Below the pieces are notes generated by a model, which saw only the letters and a program-made list of their open reading frames with translations, made no database searches and had not been told where the DNA came from. Positions 29,798 through 38,600 of a stretch of 64,000 nt of DNA are shown one piece after another. Within the stretch, counting starts at the first letter, position 1; each line of letters opens with the position of its first letter. A program made the position numbers and the translations under genes. Origin of the DNA: an uncultured bacterium (GTDB lineage Bacteria > Myxococcota_A > Bradymonadia > UBA7976 > VGTA01); contig CALSSE010000019.1 of assembly GCA_943788935.1 (NCBI GenBank), positions 124,001-188,000 on the forward strand. The letters are read 5' to 3'.

Positions 29798-30274
29798 CTA
29801 GTTTGGAAGTCTAATCTCGAGGATCTCGATATCTATCTCACCTGAACCAATCATCACCTCTACGATATCTCCGACCTCACGACCTAATAGTGGTTTGATG
29901 ATGGGAGCGGTCGCTGAGATACGCTTCTCTTTCAGGTCAGCCTCAAGCTCGCTGACGATTTGATACTCAGAGATCTTCTCAGTATTTAAGTTTTCGAATT
30001 TGATGATTAAACCGAAATAAACACGATCAGTGTTCAAGTTCTTTACATCGACAACGTCTGCTCTCCCGAGGTGGTCTTCATAGAGTCGGATTTGAGCTTC
30101 GAGCATCCCCTGCTTCTCTTTGGCTGCATCGTAATCCGCATTCTCGCGAAGGTCACCATGAGAGGCTGCTTCTTCTAAATCATCAGCGACCTCTCGTCGT
30201 CCTCTTCCTTTAAGATCTTCTAATTTTGACATTAGTCGATCGTATCCTTCTTGTGTGATCTTGACACGCTCCAT
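29798..30274 (-). CDS. greA: Transcription elongation factor GreA
   Basis: The 158-residue protein starts at ATG 30274 with GAGGAG eight bases upstream; the upstream 13 codons of the open frame are rejected. It has the N-terminal coiled coil with DLEEAASHGDLRENADYDAAKE, which carries the acidic tip residues that help RNA polymerase cleave backtracked RNA. The C-terminal FKBP-like domain (GREVGDIVEV) follows. It acts in the cytoplasm on stalled transcription complexes. It heads a likely operon with the nucleotidase and the IQM-like lipoprotein gene. Confidence 0.96.
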   Translation of the reverse strand: MERVKITQEGYDRLMSKLEDLKGRGRREVADDLEEAASHGDLRENADYDAAKEKQGMLEAQIRLYEDHLGRADVVDVKNLNTDRVYFGLIIKFENLNTEKISEYQIVSELEADLKEKRISATAPIIKPLLGREVGDIVEVMIGSGEIDIEILEIRLPN

Positions 30275-30486
30275 CTGCAATACTCCTCGTTGTGGTGAAG
30301 CCCACCCGTACAATGTTCAAACTGATCAACGCCACCGTTAGCGTTTCCTTCACAGGATGAATTTAAGACAGCCCTTTATAAAACGAGAGCTGTTAACATC
30401 GCTTGTCTATGTTGATCATCTCTAGGCTGATCACCATTGAGGACTTTGTCAACCTCATCTATGAGATTCATTATTCCATTGAGCGG

Positions 30487-31440
30487 TCATCTTAACAGCG
30501 ACAGCCAAATGAAGATCTGATCCGCTTGAAGCATAAGAACCTCGAAAGCGGCTAGACAGAGGAAAGGACCAAAGGGCATCACTAACATCACCCGCCCCTC
30601 TTCATATAGCCCTGATTCACCAAAGCGCTCATCGAGCTCTGCCGAGGTCATCGTGAGCAGGTTACCCCGTCCGGTTACTTTACTAAAGGCGATTGCTAGT
30701 GTAGCAGCGATGATCCCTTGAATAGCGGCGGCAAATAGAACCCAAGGTAAGATCTTCCATCCTAAAAAACCTCCAATAAAGGCGAGGAGTTTAGCGTCTC
30801 CTAAACCCATCGCCTCTCTTTTATACATTAAGTATCCTAGCCAACGAATAGCGAGGATAAATCCGTAACCCAGCACCAAACCAAAGAGGTGGTCTAATGG
30901 AGCCAACACAGGGATGAAAAAAGCGCCTAGGGCTAGCCAGCTCAGAGACAGGCTGATCTCATCTGGAACAAAGGTATAGCGTAAGTCGATGAGGGTCACG
31001 GCAATTAAGCCACAAGCGAAGACGGTGTACCATAACCAGAGCGCCGCGGCACTTAATAAGACGCTCACCTCATCGACCCACAGATCAGGTTGACTGAAGG
31101 TCGGCCAAAGATATTGATGAGCAAGGCTGATCGACCACAGAGCGGCGATACATTCTATAAGAGGATATTGAGCGCTGATAGGCGTAGAACACTGTGCACA
31201 ACGGCCTCTTAGGAAGAGGTAAGAGAGGAGGGGGATATTCTCATACCAACGGATTTTATGGCCGCAACTTGGACAAGATGAAGCGGGATAGACCACACTC
31301 ATATCCATTGGAATTCGATAGACAAGGACGTTGGTAAAACTCCCCAGACAAGCCCCAAAGGCGAAAGTGAAGAGAATAAAATAGAGCATAAATGGATGCT
31401 CCCAGAGAGAGGGAGCACCTTCGGTGATCAGGGTGATCAT
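30487..31440 (-). CDS. pilD: Prepilin peptidase / N-methyltransferase (A24A)
   Basis: The 317-residue membrane enzyme cleaves and methylates type IV prepilins and type II secretion pseudopilins. The N-terminal domain has GSFTNVLVYRIP and the zinc-type tetracysteine motif CPSC...CAQC. The catalytic aspartates are in VTLIDLRY and GLGDAKLL. About eight membrane helices. Its ATG overlaps the stop of the upstream glycosyltransferase-like gene (ATGA at 31437-31440), which implies coupled translation. No pilin or assembly gene is in the window, so substrates are encoded elsewhere. Confidence 0.93.
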   Translation of the reverse strand: MITLITEGAPSLWEHPFMLYFILFTFAFGACLGSFTNVLVYRIPMDMSVVYPASSCPSCGHKIRWYENIPLLSYLFLRGRCAQCSTPISAQYPLIECIAALWSISLAHQYLWPTFSQPDLWVDEVSVLLSAAALWLWYTVFACGLIAVTLIDLRYTFVPDEISLSLSWLALGAFFIPVLAPLDHLFGLVLGYGFILAIRWLGYLMYKREAMGLGDAKLLAFIGGFLGWKILPWVLFAAAIQGIIAATLAIAFSKVTGRGNLLTMTSAELDERFGESGLYEEGRVMLVMPFGPFLCLAAFEVLMLQADQIFIWLSLLR

Positions 31441-34319
31441 CGAACGCTTACCTTACCCAAGATCGCCCGATTATCTTTACCTTTTATCTTCTTGTCAGTG
31501 TTCATTATTTTCATTCTCTTTTTACCTCGATAAAGACCAGCGAAGAAGGTAAAACTCGCCGGTTTGATACTTCTTTTAACGGTAATATGATGAGTGTCGA
31601 TGATCAAATCATCTTTGCGCCAGTCCTCGGTTGGATAGACTCCTAAGACCGGCTCATGATCAGCGTGAATCCGTTGACCAGGAGCATCGATATGAATAAA
31701 GACTTTCCAATGGCTCCTCACCCGCCTCTCTGCCTTCCAAAAGAGGTCTATCTTTACAGGAGCCCCCGGTCTTGGCTGAGCGGGAGTGAGTCTCCAAGCG
31801 ATGAGCTTTATCTTATTCTCAAAGTTAATCGGCTTTTTGAGGGTCTGAACATTCTCAGGGAGCTCGTCGATGACCGCATTCTTTATAGGGTTAAGGTCTC
31901 GTTCACCCTCGAGAAGTTGATTTGTCGCCAACAGCAGCTCATGATGACGGTCATCTAGAATGGGGAGGTGTTCTCCGGTTTTTACTCTGAATTCACCGTT
32001 GGCTCGCGAGAGCTGATCACGCCCAATAATAAAAAATTGGCGCTTATCTGCTGTCGCTCTCTCTTCAAATTGAGTTCTCTTTAACTTATCAATCTCATTG
32101 AGGTAATAGGACTGCTCAGCCTCTTTCACGAGGTAAAGATTTAGCTCTTCTCCCTCGCTCATCTTCTCTTGATAGCCTCGAATCACACCTTGATGGCTCA
32201 ATTGAGCGCTCAGGCCTCGCGGTAGAGAGAGTTGGGTGAAGAATAAGCAGCCTGCGACCCAAGAGCCTATTATGACCCCTTGTCGCCATTGAAGGCCTTT
32301 GGGTGTCAATAGAGCGGCGAGAAAGCGCATGGTCACTCTTCGGATCTTCTCTGCAAATAAAGAGTTCTCCGCAGAGGAGTAGAGCCACCTCGAGATGATT
32401 AATAGTGTACTGAGGCCAATGATCACCGTCAAATGGATGACAACCACCCACAGATAGTTAGGTTGGTGGGTTTGTGTGGACTCCATCAGCGGAGTGAGGG
32501 GCCTCATAAATATCCAAATTGGGAGACGTGTTAGATAATGTGGAGTGATCACCAACCAAGAGAGACAAAAAGCTAACTCCACGTCTAGGCGCCTCCACCA
32601 CCGACTCTTATCTCTCTCCACGCCAACTCTCCACAGAACCCATAGTGAATAGTAGCTCAAAGCGGCGACGATGATCATCAGACAGCCTACTCGAAGAGAG
32701 GGGGTGACGCCGCTCCAAAAAGGCGCGTTGACAAAGCTGTTCCCTACAACCCATCGAGGAATGATCCGGGTAAGATGAGGTATCGTCGCCGCTAAAGCGG
32801 CGAGTATCGCGATTCCCATGATTACCGGATGATGTCTCGGTGTCGGGGGCGCGCTGAACAGCTCTCTGAACCAACCCCAAACTCGTGACATCGCTTTAGT
32901 CTGAAAACTGATCAAGATGATCACTCCCATGAGAGTGAGGTACCTCACAAATCGCCACAGAGAGACCCCACTTGAGAAGTCACTGAGTAAACCCTCTGCT
33001 TTATCTCCAGTGATGGCTCCAATCAGTAAGGTTGGCTCACGCTTAAGGTCTCCATCGATCAAGAGCCAAAAGAAGATGACACAGAGAACGTACAAGATCG
33101 GGGGGTGATGAGAAGAGCGCCATTCTCCTAAAAATAGGGCACCAGCGATAGCGATGGGTGGCGATAAAATGAGCGCAGCTCCCCCCCAATAGCCACCGCT
33201 CGGTGAGAGCAGGGCAAAAGAGAAGAAGGCGAGGACAAAGAACGACAAGAGAGAGGCTCCATATCGATGCTCGATAAGTGAAGATCCTCGTTCTCTAGAT
33301 TCAATAGGGGACTCATCTGCCCTCCTCAATATAAAGGCTAAGACAGGGAGTAAGGCTCCAATGGGAAAGAGGCCAAACCCGATGAGATGCAGGGCTCTTT
33401 GAAAGCCATTCCACTCGGAGTAGTCATAGACTTGAGTGAGCGGATCAATGGTAACGAAGAGCTGCCAGGCACCTATGTTATCAGGCTTCTTTATCCAACT
33501 TCGCCATGCATATATCGCTAGTACTATGAGCACTGGAGCGAGATAACAGCATGATTGATAGACCCTCTCCTTTAAAGTTTGCCTTGAGTCATTGACGCTA
33601 AACCAAGCGATTAAAGGGAGTAGCAGTCCCATGATCCCCAATGAACCAGCGCTGAGGATAAGCAATGAGCTCCCTAGGGCCCGCCAAGCGCTCGAGCGCA
33701 AATCAATGCCAGCGCGCCAATAACAGAGCGCTGCTCCTGAACAAGCGAGGGCCCCAACACCACCTGCGTTGAGACCATGGCGACTCATCAAACTAAAAGC
33801 AGGAGTAATGAGGAGGAGAGCGATGCTTAAAACCGCGGAGAGTCTACCCTTCCATTCTCTCATCAGAGAATAGAGAGCCATCAAATTAATGGCCGCTAAT
33901 AACAGTGATGGTAACCTCAAAGAGAGCTCTGAGCTCATCCAAGAGGATGAGTGAAACACGTAAACACTGATCATGGAGGGCCACCAGCCCATAGAGAGTT
34001 CACCTACCGCTCGCGCTTGATCAACGCCAGTGGGTGCGTGAACTTGCAGCCAGGTCTCATGACTCCACATCCACTCAATCAGTCGAGCATGCATTGACTC
34101 CCAGCTCTCCCAAACCCCTAGATTATAGGAGCTCATACAGAGAAATAAGAAGCATAAGATCCCGACAAATAGAGACTCTACAGGTCGGGAACTCTTGTGG
34201 GGTAAACCTCTGTCAGTGACGACTTGATCAGCGGTTTCCTCAAGGACGACTTGATCAGCTACTTCCATTGCTTCTTCAACCGCTGTCCCCTTGACCTCAA
34301 GTTGAACGGGCTCGCTCAT
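31437..34319 (-). CDS. GT39 (ArnT/PMT-like) integral membrane glycosyltransferase-like protein
   Basis: The 960-residue protein has a hydrophilic N-terminus of about 45 residues and more than a dozen membrane helices. Its first periplasmic loop looks like GT39 enzymes (ESMHARLIEWMWSHETWLQV, then WWPSMISVYVF), although the DE/DD-type catalytic acid of this loop is not obvious. The C-terminal about 125 residues form a soluble beta domain (WRLTPAQPRPGAPVKIDLFW). Members transfer sugars from polyprenyl phosphates to lipids or proteins on the outer side of the membrane. GGAGGAGAGG precedes the ATG. Coupled to pilD by ATGA; specific acceptor unknown. Confidence 0.75.
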   Translation of the reverse strand: MSEPVQLEVKGTAVEEAMEVADQVVLEETADQVVTDRGLPHKSSRPVESLFVGILCFLFLCMSSYNLGVWESWESMHARLIEWMWSHETWLQVHAPTGVDQARAVGELSMGWWPSMISVYVFHSSSWMSSELSLRLPSLLLAAINLMALYSLMREWKGRLSAVLSIALLLITPAFSLMSRHGLNAGGVGALACSGAALCYWRAGIDLRSSAWRALGSSLLILSAGSLGIMGLLLPLIAWFSVNDSRQTLKERVYQSCCYLAPVLIVLAIYAWRSWIKKPDNIGAWQLFVTIDPLTQVYDYSEWNGFQRALHLIGFGLFPIGALLPVLAFILRRADESPIESRERGSSLIEHRYGASLLSFFVLAFFSFALLSPSGGYWGGAALILSPPIAIAGALFLGEWRSSHHPPILYVLCVIFFWLLIDGDLKREPTLLIGAITGDKAEGLLSDFSSGVSLWRFVRYLTLMGVIILISFQTKAMSRVWGWFRELFSAPPTPRHHPVIMGIAILAALAATIPHLTRIIPRWVVGNSFVNAPFWSGVTPSLRVGCLMIIVAALSYYSLWVLWRVGVERDKSRWWRRLDVELAFCLSWLVITPHYLTRLPIWIFMRPLTPLMESTQTHQPNYLWVVVIHLTVIIGLSTLLIISRWLYSSAENSLFAEKIRRVTMRFLAALLTPKGLQWRQGVIIGSWVAGCLFFTQLSLPRGLSAQLSHQGVIRGYQEKMSEGEELNLYLVKEAEQSYYLNEIDKLKRTQFEERATADKRQFFIIGRDQLSRANGEFRVKTGEHLPILDDRHHELLLATNQLLEGERDLNPIKNAVIDELPENVQTLKKPINFENKIKLIAWRLTPAQPRPGAPVKIDLFWKAERRVRSHWKVFIHIDAPGQRIHADHEPVLGVYPTEDWRKDDLIIDTHHITVKRSIKPASFTFFAGLYRGKKRMKIMNTDKKIKGKDNRAILGKVSVR

Positions 34320-34362
34320 GGCCTCTCCTCCGGATCTGCTGGGTATTTAATCTGCTGAGCGT

Positions 34363-36045
34363 TTATTGCTCTGACTTTCTGAGAACGCTGAGGCGCTCTG
34401 AGCGCCCCGGTGCGATAGATACCCAACGCATAAGACGTTGGCGGTTTGCGCTCAAGACCCAACCGACCGGCGCGCTATTTGGTGGGCGGTCTTCATCTTC
34501 GCTAGTCAACATCCCACGGCTGAGAGGATGGCTCACCAAAACCGTCCTCACTTGACGATCGAGGTTTTTAATCGAGACCTCAATCTGCTCAAACAGGAAG
34601 GGAGCTCCAAGAGAGTCTCGCTCGAGGGTATCGATTCTACTCTCCGACTGTTGTTCTGTTTCACTCGCATGCTCATCCCTTGTCTCTGCTTCGAGAACCT
34701 CATCATCAGAGGAGTCATCAGAGGAGTCATCAGGGGAGTCATCAGGGGAGTCAGTTTGATGCTCCTCGGGGGCGTTTTGATGAGGACTGATGAGCACACT
34801 CGCCTCAAGGGGAGCGAAGAGCCCAAAACTCATAGAGAGAGGCTCACCGAGGAGGAGAGGTCCTATAGGGTTGGAGCCGATCCATTCATCTCCAACAAAA
34901 CGATGAATGATACCATCTCCAATCGGGAGTAAAGTATCGAGTGACCCAGCGCCAATGACCATCACTTGTGGTTGATCGCTAGAGAGGTCAAGCTCCAAGG
35001 TCAGATTAATGCTCGCTTGATCAGAGAAGAGACGACAGAGATCTGCCCAAGGACTATGTAAACCTTGAGCGATACTTAAGTCTCCCATTGTTGAGCGTTG
35101 GCTCTCTATATGTAGGCTCTGATAAGCAGGATAGTTAAGGACAGGGAATCCCTCAGCTACCGGCGGGTAAAGTGAAAACTCAGCCTTACAAGATCGCCAA
35201 GTCTCTTGGGTCGTTTGAAGGTAGCGAGCGGAGAGATCAAGATGAACTCTAGCCTCTACCCTTGGCTTCGTCCCGCTCTTCTCAAATAGCTCTTCATCCA
35301 CTCGCGCTTGATACACAGGGAGCCATCCCGCTTGGGGCAAACGATAACTCAGCTCTAGCTGATATTCATATTCTTTGTCTACGCAGAGCTCAATCAAGAC
35401 TTGACGACTAGGGAGGGCCGATGATGAGTTAATCACGTTTCTCTGCTGTATCTTAGAGAGAGCCTCATTGAGAGAGTGATGGTGCAGCGCTCGGTCATGA
35501 AGAGTGTCTTCGAGTAAAGAGAGTCCTTCTCGCCATTCATCGATCTCTAACTCATGACATGATCGGGCTTGAGTGATCCACTCTAAGAGAAGCCTGCCCG
35601 CTTGCTGTACACCTCGCTCAGCTCTGCCAATAGACAGCTCTAGTTCTTGGATGACCTGCTGTTGAGTATCTCTTGATGAGAGTGTGGTCTGTGGAGCACT
35701 CGAGGAGCCTGACTCTCGTTCATTAGTGCTTACTGAAGTGGTTGGACGTGGCTCAATGTTATCATCTCTGAAGGTAATCTTCGAAGAGATGACACCGCGA
35801 GATCCTTCTAAAATCGTGAGTCGAAAAGAAGACTCTGCTGCTGTGTCATCAATATCACCCAATGATACCCAAGATGTACCTTCACCTAATGAGAGGGTCA
35901 CTTTTTTACGAACTTCAACGGCGTTACGATGAAACTTGATATGAGTCTTAGGCTGAGGTTGGAAAACCCGATTGTTTACAGCTGGGGAATCGTCATGAGA
36001 GAGAGACTGAGGGTTCCCTCCTGAAGATAGACTTGATTGGTTCAC
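34363..36045 (-). CDS. DUF4139 / MuiA-like protein, second of a coupled pair
   Basis: The 560-residue protein has no signal peptide. The N-terminal part (about 40-110) looks like the beta-rich start of MuiA-type proteins (VEVRKKVTLSLGEGTSWVSL). A helical segment lies at about 125-200, and a central DUF4139-like region contains SYRLPQAGWLPVYQARVDE near 230 and HLDLSARYLQTTQETWRSC. A Ser/Asp repeat (DDSPDDSSDD) interrupts the end region near 435. DUF4139 proteins are of unknown biochemical function. The GTG start at 36045 overlaps the stop of the upstream related gene (GTGA), so the two products are made together and may form a hetero-complex. Confidence 0.7.
   Translation of the reverse strand: MNQSSLSSGGNPQSLSHDDSPAVNNRVFQPQPKTHIKFHRNAVEVRKKVTLSLGEGTSWVSLGDIDDTAAESSFRLTILEGSRGVISSKITFRDDNIEPRPTTSVSTNERESGSSSAPQTTLSSRDTQQQVIQELELSIGRAERGVQQAGRLLLEWITQARSCHELEIDEWREGLSLLEDTLHDRALHHHSLNEALSKIQQRNVINSSSALPSRQVLIELCVDKEYEYQLELSYRLPQAGWLPVYQARVDEELFEKSGTKPRVEARVHLDLSARYLQTTQETWRSCKAEFSLYPPVAEGFPVLNYPAYQSLHIESQRSTMGDLSIAQGLHSPWADLCRLFSDQASINLTLELDLSSDQPQVMVIGAGSLDTLLPIGDGIIHRFVGDEWIGSNPIGPLLLGEPLSMSFGLFAPLEASVLISPHQNAPEEHQTDSPDDSPDDSSDDSSDDEVLEAETRDEHASETEQQSESRIDTLERDSLGAPFLFEQIEVSIKNLDRQVRTVLVSHPLSRGMLTSEDEDRPPNSAPVGWVLSANRQRLMRWVSIAPGRSERLSVLRKSEQ
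34703..34750. repeat. Four 12-bp repeats coding DDS(P/S)
   Basis: The unit tcatcagaggag, with a/g variants at one position, is repeated four times inside the minus-strand DUF4139-like gene and keeps its frame. Confidence 0.92.
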
Positions 36046-37751
36046 CTCGACACCTCTTGACTTTGCGATAGCGTGGACATCATCTGCTCAAGCTGCTTTA
36101 AAGCGCCTACACCAAGCGGTTGGAGCTCAATTTCATCGATCAGTGTAGAACCATCTATAGTCATGACCCCGATTCGACAGACATGGGTCAGGTGTGAGGT
36201 AAAGCGTAAGCCGTGATCTCCTCGAGTCACGATGACCTCTTCCGCTTCTCCAAGCTCAAAACTAATAATATGATGGCGCTCATGTTGTGGAGAACCCTGC
36301 CGAGACAGACCTTTGATGATGAGCGACCATGGAGGAGCGGTCTCACTTTTAATGCCTAATAGCTCCTCTAGAAAAGGCGATAAGGGAGGGAGGCATAGCT
36401 TAAGTTTTCGCTGACCTCGCAGCGCACTCTCTTTGCCTGAAACTAACGCAGGAGGGTATCGATATTGGATATACTCTGTAAAATAACCGACCTCTAATGC
36501 ATCAGCGTTATCAATGTCTGTGCGCGCATCATCACTTGAATATACTCTATGATCCGAGCTCTGTATTCTCTCTCTCTCTCCTTCAAAATCTCGAAGCGTT
36601 CTCGACATAAGCATAACGCTCTCAAAGCAAACGCTTGGGCGGCTCTGACCCTCACCTTTATACAGGTCAGCGAGAGAGATATAACTCTCTCTACTTTGAT
36701 TCTCTCTATGGTGGAGATGATGAGTGGAGAGGAGACAGTCATCGATCCACTCGATTTTGACCTCTTCTTCTGGTGACTGAGTCGCTTTTGAGCCTTTTAC
36801 TAATCCTAGAAGGCCGTCTGAGTTTAAGTAAGAGAATACGCTTAACCTACCCATATCACCATGGAGTGAGAGCTGTACAGAGGGCGTCCAATGAGCACTT
36901 GATAAGACCAATCGAAGCCACACCCCTCCGGTCTTTTTATCATTGAGTGAAGCAGCAGATAAGGAGCTTAACTCTTCGACTGGGCTGATGCCTTTAGGCT
37001 TGACTGAGTCGATCCAACCACCATGTAAAGAGGGGGGAATGGGAGACTGACCAGGCTCTTCTCCTCGCTGAAAATAAAGGCAGAGTACTCTCTCTATATT
37101 AGGAGAGAGAGGCTCAGAGGAGTGAGCGGTTTTAGAGGGTTGAGACGTCTGTGAAAGGGAGCTGTCAATCTCTACTTTTGGTTCTCGCTCAATCTCATCT
37201 CCCCAACGTCTCTCTAGTGAGTTCAGCGTCTCGGTGATCAATAGTCTTCGCTTGATATCTACTACTGATTGTGGAGATTCTTGATCATATTTCGCTCTCT
37301 CAGAGGAGATCGTTTGGACTGTACGAGAGCGTATCTCTTTAGGCAGAAGGTCGGTTTTAAGGGTATGATCGATCTCTAGCTCTGCGCCGAGATCTGAAGT
37401 TAATGTCTGATGACTCTCTGTAATTTTAGGTCTTGAGCTAAGTTTTGGTGGGGGTAAAGAGAGAGGCTTTACAGGGTCAGTCTCATTAATCGCCGCTTTA
37501 GATCGTTCTAGAACATCTCGGTCAATCCATTCGAGATGAAGCATCGACAGTTGTGGACAGAGAACCTTGAGGGAACGTCGCTCTGAGTCGCTCAAAGCCC
37601 CTAGTGAGATCCCCCAGGCCTCTGTAGACCGAGGGTGAGCCCTCTGTTGGTGTTCATGCCTCACTCTAGGTTTCGCCAAGAGTAATACTTCAGCACAGTC
37701 TCTGTAAGCTCTCACTGTTTTAAGTGAGATATCGCATTCACACAGCTCCAC
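36042..37751 (-). CDS. DUF4139 / MuiA-like protein, first of a coupled pair
   Basis: The 569-residue protein starts at GTG 37751 with GGAG seven bases upstream. It has the N-terminal pattern of MuiA-type proteins (ISLKTVRAYRDCAEVLLLAKP) and a central part (VRLVLSS-type beta strands, SAHWTPSVQLSLHG) equivalent to the DUF4139 core. About 200 residues of charged, probably disordered sequence lie between. No signal peptide or catalytic motif is visible. Similar architecture to the downstream partner suggests an old duplication. Family assignment is by recalled motif similarity and is less sure than for the partner. Confidence 0.6.
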   Translation of the reverse strand: MELCECDISLKTVRAYRDCAEVLLLAKPRVRHEHQQRAHPRSTEAWGISLGALSDSERRSLKVLCPQLSMLHLEWIDRDVLERSKAAINETDPVKPLSLPPPKLSSRPKITESHQTLTSDLGAELEIDHTLKTDLLPKEIRSRTVQTISSERAKYDQESPQSVVDIKRRLLITETLNSLERRWGDEIEREPKVEIDSSLSQTSQPSKTAHSSEPLSPNIERVLCLYFQRGEEPGQSPIPPSLHGGWIDSVKPKGISPVEELSSLSAASLNDKKTGGVWLRLVLSSAHWTPSVQLSLHGDMGRLSVFSYLNSDGLLGLVKGSKATQSPEEEVKIEWIDDCLLSTHHLHHRENQSRESYISLADLYKGEGQSRPSVCFESVMLMSRTLRDFEGERERIQSSDHRVYSSDDARTDIDNADALEVGYFTEYIQYRYPPALVSGKESALRGQRKLKLCLPPLSPFLEELLGIKSETAPPWSLIIKGLSRQGSPQHERHHIISFELGEAEEVIVTRGDHGLRFTSHLTHVCRIGVMTIDGSTLIDEIELQPLGVGALKQLEQMMSTLSQSQEVSR

Positions 37752-37877
37752 TGCTCACTCCAAGGTTATGGGAAGGCCTTAACGTATCAGCACCGAACAT
37801 GCTCTGATCATTAGGGACAGTAAAGTAAACATAGATGGGCTTGCTTCAGACAGACTTTTAGTCTTTCTAGATGATAA

Positions 37878-38408
37878 TCAGTCTCTAGAGGCTTCAATAC
37901 TTACAGAGGCAGGCTCAGGGCGAAAGAGTCTTCCTTCGAAGCGTCCATAAATATTCCACCACTCCGGATTTACATCTAATTTCTTAGGTGTAGCCGGTCT
38001 GATGCGCTCCTCAATATTTTTAATATCGCTCTCCCACTGACTAATACTCTCTAGAACTCCCAGAATACTTCGGCCTGCTCTAGTTCTTGTGTCTAACTCT
38101 TCTTCGACACTAAACAAGGTCACTCGTCTGAGTGACCCCGAAATGAGCGCACGAAGCATACGAAGACTGCGGGTGAGACAGTCTAGTCGGGCGATAATAA
38201 ATCCGAGTTCAGGGTTCTCTTGACAGCGGTTCAGAGCTCGTTTAAGCCCCGAGTTTTGCTTCAAATCTGCGACATGTTGGGTGTCCTTAATAATTTCAAC
38301 AAGCTCTAGATTATGACGCATTGCATACACTTGAATCTGCTCAAGCTGCGCTTCAGTTGAGAGAGAGTCTTTGCCACCATACTGACATAAATAGGCGATT
38401 ACTTTCAT
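37878..38408 (-). CDS. Serine recombinase (resolvase N-terminal) domain protein lacking key residues
   Basis: The 176-residue protein starts at ATG 38408 with GAGGA upstream. It follows the resolvase catalytic-domain pattern: AYLCQYGGKDSLSTEAQLEQI, then YAMRHNLELVEII, IARLDCLTRSLRML, LFSVEEELDTRTRAGR and VLESISQWESDI. The nucleophile motif normally written YxRVS is YLCQY here, so the catalytic Ser is missing. The usual DRLxR is DCLTR. No DNA-binding zinc ribbon or large C-terminal domain follows. It is probably inactive for strand exchange and may be a regulator or a decaying gene. There are no flanking mobile element ends. Confidence 0.72.
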   Translation of the reverse strand: MKVIAYLCQYGGKDSLSTEAQLEQIQVYAMRHNLELVEIIKDTQHVADLKQNSGLKRALNRCQENPELGFIIARLDCLTRSLRMLRALISGSLRRVTLFSVEEELDTRTRAGRSILGVLESISQWESDIKNIEERIRPATPKKLDVNPEWWNIYGRFEGRLFRPEPASVSIEASRD

Positions 38409-38600
38409 TAGAGTCCTCACTATATATTAGAGACACATTACACTAGTTACTATCACAGCCCACTTCAGAAAACCATGCCAAATACACATCGGTCTTATCT
38501 GTTTGAGTAGGTTTTATCTAAAGGACGGCTGTGAATTTGATGAGGTTGATGAACGCTTAAGGAGAAGGTGTCGATGGGCGATTAAGTTGCTCTTCATTAC

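Noticed and set aside
34438-34932. Open frame opposite the DUF4139-like gene with GVIR repeats
   Set aside because: It mirrors the 12-bp repeat and lacks any recognisable feature.
37878-38408. Mobile element or integron suspected because of a resolvase-like gene
   Set aside because: No inverted ends, target duplications, transposase or cargo genes were found, and the protein lacks catalytic residues.
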